Assembly: GCA_001986395.2 (NCBI GenBank)
Contig: MQVO02000010.1
Coordinates: 868,001-932,000, forward strand
Direction of reading: 5' to 3'
Source: Irpex lacteus
Taxonomy: Eukaryota > Basidiomycota > Agaricomycetes > Polyporales > Irpicaceae
Length of the DNA: 64,000 nucleotides
The notes beneath the pieces are model-generated. The model was not told where the DNA came from. It saw nothing but the letters and a program-made list of their open reading frames with translations, and searched no databases. Positions 56,708-64,000 of this stretch are shown here, one piece after another; positions within the stretch are counted from its first letter, which is position 1, and each line of letters begins with the position of its first letter. Made by a program: the position numbers and the translations under genes.

Positions 56708-57491
56708 ATGGATAGTCCTCAAGAAGGTGACCCACTCTTTTTCAGCTCTGAGTACTTTCATTTATTGGTCTTGTATCACATACTCTAAAGGGTTGTTCCA
56801 AAGCGCTACCCCTTTGCTGCAGAAACCCTTTCAGGAGACACGGGAGTTAGTACTTCCATACAAGGGGTCAAGAATCAAGACCTTGGAAGCAGGGGCCGCA
56901 GTGAGTACTAACTTTACTGGAAACAACACACACTAATCTATGACCGCCGAAATTACAGTGCCAACAATGCCGAGAAAACGGGATCACCGAGTGCCACGAA
57001 GTGTGGCACAAAGACGCTGCGCTTCGGTGCCTTCGCTGTGCGCGACTCGAGGTTATTTGCACCTACACTTACGAGAATAACCAGCTCTATTCGAGCGACC
57101 CAAGGTGCTTATCTCCTTACTTCTTTGGTATGCCTCGGGTGACATCCATTCGAAACAGAATCCAACAGTCCCTATCGGAGGTTATTGAAGGCAGAATTGC
57201 GCCTTTGTTGCAAGATTTACCAGCGATATTCAAACGTCAGTTAATAACAATATTATGCTCAACTGAATACGGCTCACGCGCATCCCACACATGCCAGTAT
57301 ACGGATGGTCACAAAAATTGCAGCAAGAGGACACGATACGGTTCTTCAACGATGCCTTGGAACGCGCAATTATACCTAAAGATGAGATGCCATTTCTGAA
57401 GGACTTGGCCTCAAACCGATTGAAGAAGCTTCACGCGTTGAGTGCAAGACTCTGCCGACTTGTGGCTGAGTTTCAAGCTCTCTATAATTAA
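56708..57491 (+). CDS. small protein with two CxxC zinc-cluster-like motifs
   Basis: Four exons can be joined in frame from the ATG at 56708: MDSPQEGDPLFFSSEYFHLL; KPFQETRELVLPYKGSRIKT to LEAGAA (donor GTGAGT); CQQCRENGITEC...CLRCARLEVIC to LLQDLPAIFK; and LYGWSQKLQQEDTIRFFNDA to the stop at 57491. The product is about 190 residues. The two motifs, C-x2-C-x7-C and C-x2-C-x6-C, are spaced like half-sites of fungal zinc clusters and of the CxxC pairs in small Agaricomycete proteins, so they probably bind zinc. The C-terminal 60 residues are helical and Leu-rich. The first donor (GTCTTG) and the third (GTCAGT) are weak, so the model is tentative. Confidence 0.5.
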
Positions 57492-58740
57492 ATGGCTTGA
57501 GCAAACTTATCATGTCGCTAGTCTATTAAAGTATCTTCGAATTTCATTAATACTTTGAGCGTTACTTCCGAGTCCCGAAGAACCATATGGCTTTATTGAT
57601 GAATTTCGAGCTAGCGCTGTGGGGCTTTTCGGAGAACTCCAAACACGCTATGGAATTCTCTGCTTAAGTATATGGTAAGTTATATGTGTGCCTATACGGG
57701 GATAAATGTCTAGTTTATTGGCTTAATTTACGACGGATAGCTCTGCAGTATAAAGTGGCCTCAATAGGGGTGATGGAAAACATGAACAAAGTATAGATGA
57801 ATCAGCCAATTGCGTTGCATCGTCATTTTGTTTTCAAATTGAGATGTAAGTGCAATATACTTACGCTCGTCGAATGTGCTGCGTAGGCTAGCTACTTGTT
57901 CTATACCCTCACACTAATTTACTACGCCATATTCACCTCGTATTCCATTTTCTCAGTGCGAGGATGGAAAGCTGCCAGTAGCTGATCTTTAGATTGTACT
58001 ATATCGATTAATTATAGCCTTTTCATCAGGAGGCCGAGTTGGAGAGCCGCCGTTCGTTTTCTTTTGGAAACGGGAATGCTATAAGAAAGGGTACGAGAAC
58101 CTCTTTTCTTCATATATAGCGACGGCGGAAAGCAATTCACCACATTGTGCGTGTGAATAGCAGGCTGTATTATTACGGTAGAAAACGGTAAAGAGCTGAC
58201 GAGCTTACGCTCTGAACAAGAAGCCCAGAATATCCGGTCATATTGTGCCGTATGTACCGATGTAACCCTCTCACAGCATACTACTAATTTTATATGCAGT
58301 TATGTAAAGCCGTTCCATGCCATTATGAGCCTATATCGACGCAAGAAAGCACCTATACAGGAGCCCACCAAGCGCTCGCGTTACCCGATTGGGGGGGGGG
58401 GGGTTCACTTTCCGCCGTTATCTAGCTGACGTATGATCATTGCTCAAATTGTATTGTACTTCAACGACTGCATTAAATCAAATACAAAGGCCGTGCAAAA
58501 CGGTGAAACAAATAGAGCTGAGCATCAGTCGCCTTGGTTTGATGGATGACCCCTTCGTACGGGTTGTTACCTCCCCAGTTGCTCATAAACCTCCTATAAT
58601 GTCACCGTGTAGCATTTTTCCATTCATCGTATGTTTTAAGCTCTAAGCAACTATAGTTGGGGGTTTGAGTGCGCGTAGGTAAGTGCAGGGATGCCATCCA
58701 GCTCGACGACGCTCTGCAGCACGATATCAACCAGCCTGGA
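57492..58740. other. no supported gene; AT-rich, poly-G tract
   Basis: No exon recognised. A run of 13 G lies at 58391-58403. Confidence 0.4.
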
Positions 58741-61107
58741 TCATCTCCACATTCTTCCAGTGCAGTTCTTTGAGCCACACTTGCACTTTATTAATATAGC
58801 GTCTTCACTTTGAAGGTCAGACTAAGGGCGTCTGCTAAGCGGCATATTATCTTAAAGAATACATCACCCTCACCTGATCCCCTGTCTCTGCCAAGGGGCC
58901 AAAGTAGGAAATACAAAGCTCTTGGCCAGCCAGGATGTCACTGCTTGTGAATATAGCAAGCATGGGCTTCTGAAAATCCGGCTCATTGACATACACTGGA
59001 ACAAGAACACAGTTGGGTTCGCAGCTATGGTTCTAGAGCGAAAATCGTCGGCACCGGCATTTTTATGTTGAGAACGACTTACTAGAAATCTTGTAAACTA
59101 CCGAAGGCATAACGTCAGCAAAAGCCCAGCTAAAACAATATGCTTGACCCACATTTCCCACATGGAACGCATCGACGCAGTATTGAACTTCCCACTTATC
59201 CTCAGGTTTGCCTTTCTTCAGATGCCAGAAATCAACATCAAACAGGTAGGTTCGGTTACCCATATGGTATATTCTAGGGAACATGATCAATGCGCTGACA
59301 ATTACACATAATGTGGACTCACCTTCCACGCGCTTCACTTTCTACGTCAGTGATTAATTCTCCAGCATAGGCGCCAATGAATGTGTGAGCAGGGATATTC
59401 TCTTTGGCAAAGATACCTGCAGAATAATGAGGCCTATAACGTACAACGAAAACTAGGCCACGCACCCCAGCCTTTATCCCTAGTCTTCTCGATGTTGATT
59501 GCATGTGTTCTACCATGTTGCACAACCTTTCACAGATGTCAGCTTCGTCGCGTAACTAGAGCATAAACACGTTACTATATACTCTATTTCCGCAATCATT
59601 GTCACACCCACACATGGCATTGCATTCAACAACCGGGTACTCGTCGTAACGTATGCAATTTCCGGAATAGTTGAAGCCAGACATGCCCTCGTCATAGAAC
59701 TCTTGCTGTTTTTTGAGGCAAGAGCAACTCGAGTCTGGGGTACAGACGGGATAACAGCCACACCCATTCAAGCGAGATCGAGGCGCATCTCGTGACAGCA
59801 CACTGTCACTATGCCATATATGGTTACTGTAGACAAATTTCGGGGGCGGGCATGGCTCTTTGTCGACTTCATTAACAATATCAATCTGGGGGGCATGGGG
59901 CTCCGTATCCGCTGTGCTGCTTCGGATTATTGACTTGAAGATGCAGCGGTGGTATTCAGGATTCTGTTTCATGAGAGGAGTCGACGTGTTCATGAAGTCG
60001 TATATCCTGTGTGGCAAGTCTCTTGCACGCAGGCAAGTGGCAGCAGCCTCACGCATTGCGGCCTTGCCATGAATCTCCCACGACATTCCATCATCCTTGT
60101 CTGTCAGTTCGACTTCACTCGCACGAGCCATGCTCTCATCTACCCGTAATGAGTGTTTGTATGCCTCAAAACGTGGCGAGTGAGCCACACGATGGGAGTC
60201 GAGACCTAGATCTGAGAGGCTGGCTACGAGTGGGCCGCCGAGTCCGCGGTTATGGGTTAGGTCCTATACAAAGCAGCGTCAGTTACACACTTGTTAGTTA
60301 GGGGTTATATTGCACCACTGAGTCCCGGCCATCAATTTTCGGCTCCCCTGGCGTCCAAGCAGGAATCGGTGCAAAACCAATGAACGCAGCAGGAGACGCA
60401 GACGTGCCTGTGGTAGTCGTGTCCTTGTGTCTCGGAGAAGGAGCCCAATCTACGAGGATACGCTATTAATGCGGGATTGTTTTAAGGGGACGTATCACCA
60501 ACCCTCATAGGCAGGCAGAAAAACACTTCTGTGGGATTGGAATTGAATCAGGGAGGAGTTTGATTCCGTCTGCCCTGTCCGCTTTGATGACTTCTCATTC
60601 TCTGACCTTGTATTGTCCTGGGCGAGGGCGGCGGTCAAAGAGTTCTGCTCTAAGGCAGGTTTTCTCAGGGAAGCGGCAGTGTTGAAATGATTCGTGCGCG
60701 GTATAGGCAGAGTAGGCTGCGCACTAACATGAATATGGGCATTAGATTTAAGTCTCCGAAGTGGAACCTACTTTTTTGAGTTTCTCGATGCTGGTAGAAT
60801 CGATTGTCGTTGGCAGTTCAGAAAGGAAGTATTGGTCTTCCAGTGGCGTGATAGTAGATGACGTTGAAGGAGCCAGTTGAGCTGAGGATGCCACTTGGAA
60901 GGCCAGGCTGGCCGGAGAATTGTTGGGCGAGGCAAGGAAGGATTTAGTGCTGTTAATTATTGTAGAAGGCGGCAGGGCTTGAGTTGAGAAGCAGTCACCA
61001 TTCGCCGGCGGAATTGTGGGTGAGGGATCCTCGGACAACTGAGCCGCTATAAGGTCAACGCATACACGTTTAGCCGAGTAAAGTAGCATGCAGACTTGAC
61101 GCACCAT
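58741..61107 (-). CDS. SUV39-type SET-domain histone methyltransferase
   Basis: Predicted to methylate histone H3 on Lys9. From the ATG at 61107 a disordered Ser/Pro/Thr-rich region (about 250 residues over three exons) precedes the pre-SET zinc cluster: NGCGCYPVCTPDSSCSCLK, then RYDEYPVVECNAMCGCDNDC (about 59770-59590). The SET domain reads GIFAKENIPAHTFIGAYAGE, then YLFDVDFWHLKKG, YCVDAFHVGN|FTRFL|NHSCEPNC (near 59015-59032) and ELCISYFG. A last exon supplies the post-SET CKCGSKNCTGRMWR to the TGA at 58741. All introns are GT-AG and keep frame. The AdoMet- and catalysis-linked NHSC and the final Tyr are present. No chromodomain is visible, so targeting would differ from yeast Clr4. No lesion seen. 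Confidence 0.85.
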
Positions 61108-62261
61108 CCGCAGCGATACTGCTTCTCGTTCTCTTGTAAGATTTGTCTTGTAACCCCTCGTGCGTTTCTCCGCCTCTTTTCTTGTGACTCGTGTATGTTG
61201 GTATCATGTCTTACTAAGGTTGTTATTCCTGGTGGTTCTTGGGGGGGGGGTGTCTGTGCCGAGTCGAACTGTGTCAGATGTTGCTAAAGTGATGACGAGT
61301 GAAGAGCCTTTCCTATCACTGCGTGCAAGCTGCTTACCTGGAGAAGTTAACTCAGCTGGTGGAGACCAATGGTAATTATATCAAATGTTCAAATTTGTAA
61401 GTGTTTGGGCTATTGAAAAGCTTCTGAAGGTCAGTCTGAGGGGTTGTATGCGACTGGCGGCGACTTCGCTTAGATCTCTACGTAGTAGTGTATCATGCTT
61501 TCCCGCTTGTGTAGAGCGCGCTGAAGCAAAAGGAACGAGGTTACCACGATCACATGATACTGCAAGCTTAATACTTCAAGAAATCTTCAACACCAGAATA
61601 CGCAAGGTGGTGGCCAGATGGTGTGCATCGAGTACACTCGGATATTCGGCCTCTATCTCCACATATCCTCGTCCGCTGTCCTCACCGCCAGTTGAGCGTT
61701 GGGAAATATAGGTTCCAGTCTAATTACTCTGCTATGCCAGACGCGCCCATTGTGAGAAGTCCCCCGTGAACTTTGAGTTTCAATTTTACATAAAGCCGTG
61801 ACGGCATAAGTGCAAGGTCCTTTGCTGCGAGCCTCATTTCTCTTTCGTCTGCGCTCTAAGTATTTGTGAGTGATCTCTGCAGCGACTGTGGTTATAGATG
61901 TTCAGGGTACTTTCTCCGGTCTGCAGCGCGTGAACTGACTCCAATATGAAGGTGTAGTAACCTCTGAGGCTCACTGAACACAGTATCTGGTAACTGCTAC
62001 GGAAGCTGCGTATCAAAACTTGGCCCGGGAGGTTTCATGTTACTTATATATCAGGTGCCATGAATCACCCAACATAGGCGCCATGAATTACCCAGGTAGT
62101 CCATGAATCATCCAAAATAGACGCCGTGAATCATCCACGTGAGACGCTGCGTGAATCACCCGGATGGTCAGCCGAGGACGGCGTCCAGTTTAAACAAACA
62201 TCGACGTCTTCTCCGTTTTCCTTCTTCCCCACCACTACCTCTGCAGCAGTCTTTGAGCTCA
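61108..62261. other. no supported gene; shared upstream region
   Basis: Lies between the starts of two divergent genes (SET gene leftward, unknown gene rightward) and so should hold both promoters. It also has a G10 run at 61241-61250 and the tandem repeat at 62054-62167. A 108-codon frame at 61385-61711 has no support. Confidence 0.4.
62054..62167 (+). repeat. ~23-bp tandem repeat upstream of a gene
   Basis: Five degenerate units around GCCATGAATCACCCAA and GCCGTGAATCATCCA, about 95 bases upstream of the ATG at 62262. Confidence 0.7.
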
Positions 62262-64000
62262 ATGGCATCCGCTGTCTCTGTCTTGTTCCCCTGCCATGAC
62301 TCGGTCGTACGCGACGCAGGCGGTGCGTGTGTTCTATTGAGTTCACTACGGATGCACTAATCCCCGGTATCGTTTGTATTACAGACCTGATGAGTTCTCC
62401 TGAAAGAGAGGCCGCACGGGCTGCCGGAGTACAGATCTTTTGGGTTATGCAGCCTGTACTCGCCCGTGAGATGTCTAAAATCATAAGTCAAGAAGGACAG
62501 GCCCGCCGTTTGAGAAACCAAAAGCAAGGCGGGGGAAAGTACTTATTGCACGCGATGTTTCTATCGTCTCAGCCTCTAGACCCTCTTGATCAGCTCGGAG
62601 ACCAAGGTGATATATGGATATCTGAGCCTAATATTCATGTTCGGCTCCTCGACGGCTGGAAACTCTGTCAGACGGAATATGAGAAGGCCTCAAGCCATCC
62701 TTTCCTCGAACGACAGCTCACCATGCATCCGAAACATTGCTCGCTTCAGTGGGTTCAGAAAATCAGCGTACGCCAGCACTGGAACAAGGATTGGACCCAG
62801 GAAGCCATGGAAAAGGTCAAACATCCCGGCGTAAAGGAGGCCGTCGCTTCCGACGACATGAAGGCCATTATTGGGGTGAACTACCACGTACTGTCGTCTG
62901 CGCAAGTCAGCCATTTCATGGCACGTATTCTCCTTCCATTTGTCCCCCTCCATGCCCGTTACGTGAGCCGTGCTCCTGTGGAAGCTTCAAAGGGTAAGCC
63001 ATGTTTCGTTTCGTCTCATGAGCCCACTGACGCTGTGTTTTGATCATAGGCCCAGTTAAGGGTTCCGGGTCCGGGGAATTGCCTTCTGGATCTCGTTCCA
63101 TTATTCCATCACAAGATGGATCATCTGGTAAGTTAAGTCCTTCATTTGGAGTTTTCTCTCTAATGACATTCGTTGTGTAGGGGACAGCAGCAACAGTAGG
63201 CGAGTTCCCCTCTCCGATGCAGAACGCGACGCGCCCAACGAGCCCACACCCACTGCTGCAGAAGAAAACGAGCTTCGCGATCATCCATGCAATCCTTCTC
63301 CGTCTACTACTATGAGTCGAGGTGCGGGTGCCTCTCTCCCTTCACCGGTACATCCGCCGCATTCTCCCCTAGGTCAAGCTCCCCCGCCATCGCGTCATAT
63401 TTCACCACGTTCTTCGTCAATATATTTGCAAACGGTCCCCTCCCTCACATCGTCGGTGCAGCCGCCGTATTCACTCTCCACTCAAGTTCCCCCACCGTCG
63501 TCGCTCAATCCGCCTCCTTCCTATTCTGATCCGAATGCCTTGAGACCTGTGAGTAATGTTACTCCTCTTCAGGAATTCACTATCAAGCCATCCTTTTCTG
63601 ATACATATTAGTCGAACGCTGGCCAAGACGAATTGGACGCGACTAGCAAACAGTCGCGTCCGTCGTCTCCAGATACCTCCAGTGGGTCGGTTTGCTTAAT
63701 TAAAAGTATAATGTTCACTCATATTTCTGACTCAGATCTGGTGGAACGTGCGGCTCAAAGCTACTATGAGCCGTTCCCTCGCGATATGTATGCAGACAAG
63801 AGTGGTAAACACCACAACTTCGCCTTCTGGAATGGTGCCATTGTCGGCGGCGCTTCGAAATTGATAGTACGCGGAGTGGACCAGGTCAGTAAATTCATAT
63901 TGTCGTTCACCTATGCGTCCAACCTGTTTTTAGGATATATTGGATGCAGATAAAAAACTGCTTGAATTCATATCCCAGGGGCAGGACGCCACAGCTCCCA
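62262..64000 (+). CDS. unknown protein, partial (runs off right edge)
   Basis: The ATG at 62262 gives MASAVSVLFPCHDSVVRDAG. An intron GTGCGT...TTACAG, with CACTAAT as a likely branch site, joins it in frame to DLMSSPEREAARAAGVQIFW. Later splices join SK to GPVKGSGSGELP, SSG to GDSSNSRR, ALRP to SNAGQDELDATSKQ, SSGS to DLVERAAQSYYEPFP and VDQ to DILDADKK, all through GT-AG introns of 45-65 bases. The product has a folded N-terminal half (HPFLERQLTMHPKHCSLQWV), a Ser/Pro-rich middle (PPPSRHISPRSSS) and a start of a second domain (KHHNFAFWNGAIVGGASKLI). I do not recognise the family. The 3' end is outside the window. Confidence 0.65.

Overview
The window reads as nuclear DNA of a filamentous basidiomycete, most probably an Agaricomycete. 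Genes are split by introns of about 45-75 bases with GT...AG ends. Two proteins are F-box-like, one pseudogene matches the cysteine-cluster proteins that travel with KDZ transposons, and the spaces between genes are full of short non-autonomous elements. I saw no tRNA or rRNA gene, no CRISPR array and no bacterial-style operon. Species cannot be told from the sequence alone.

Layout. 1-8 kb: no confident gene; a 158-base minisatellite (1541-2573) and a 637-base TA-flanked element (2894-3530). 8-11.2 kb: a decayed gene, then an apparently intact KDM3-type JmjC histone demethylase (minus). 11-17.5 kb: a degraded ORF and a CGAGT-rich element. 17.5-18.9 kb: an unknown protein with an internal duplication. 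19-26 kb: mostly repeats, with a Harbinger-like MITE and one coiled-coil exon. 26-36 kb: a transposon graveyard, with a small gene split by the second copy of the 637-base element, a 733-base inverted-repeat element, a palindromic minisatellite, a KDZ-associated CxC pseudogene, an unknown SAP-like gene and a SWIM zinc-finger gene split by a 690-base element. 37.7-39.3 kb: F-box protein. 41-46 kb: SNF2 helicase. 48-52.5 kb: a CGAGT-rich element, a near-perfect 2.2 kb palindrome and several duplicated segments. 53-54.6 kb: second F-box/LRR-like protein. 56.7-57.5 kb: small cysteine-pair protein. 58.7-61.1 kb: SUV39-type SET methyltransferase (minus). 62.3-64 kb: an unknown gene running off the window.

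Together, three chromatin proteins lie within 52 kb: a predicted H3K9 eraser (KDM3-like), a predicted H3K9 writer (pre-SET/SET/post-SET) and a SNF2 remodeller. They sit among mobile elements and a large inverted repeat that could give double-stranded RNA. Any joint action on silencing is inference. The best-supported new observations are the exact element insertions: two of them restore an interrupted reading frame when the element and one target-site copy are removed on paper, and a third is defined by an empty-site relative elsewhere in the window.
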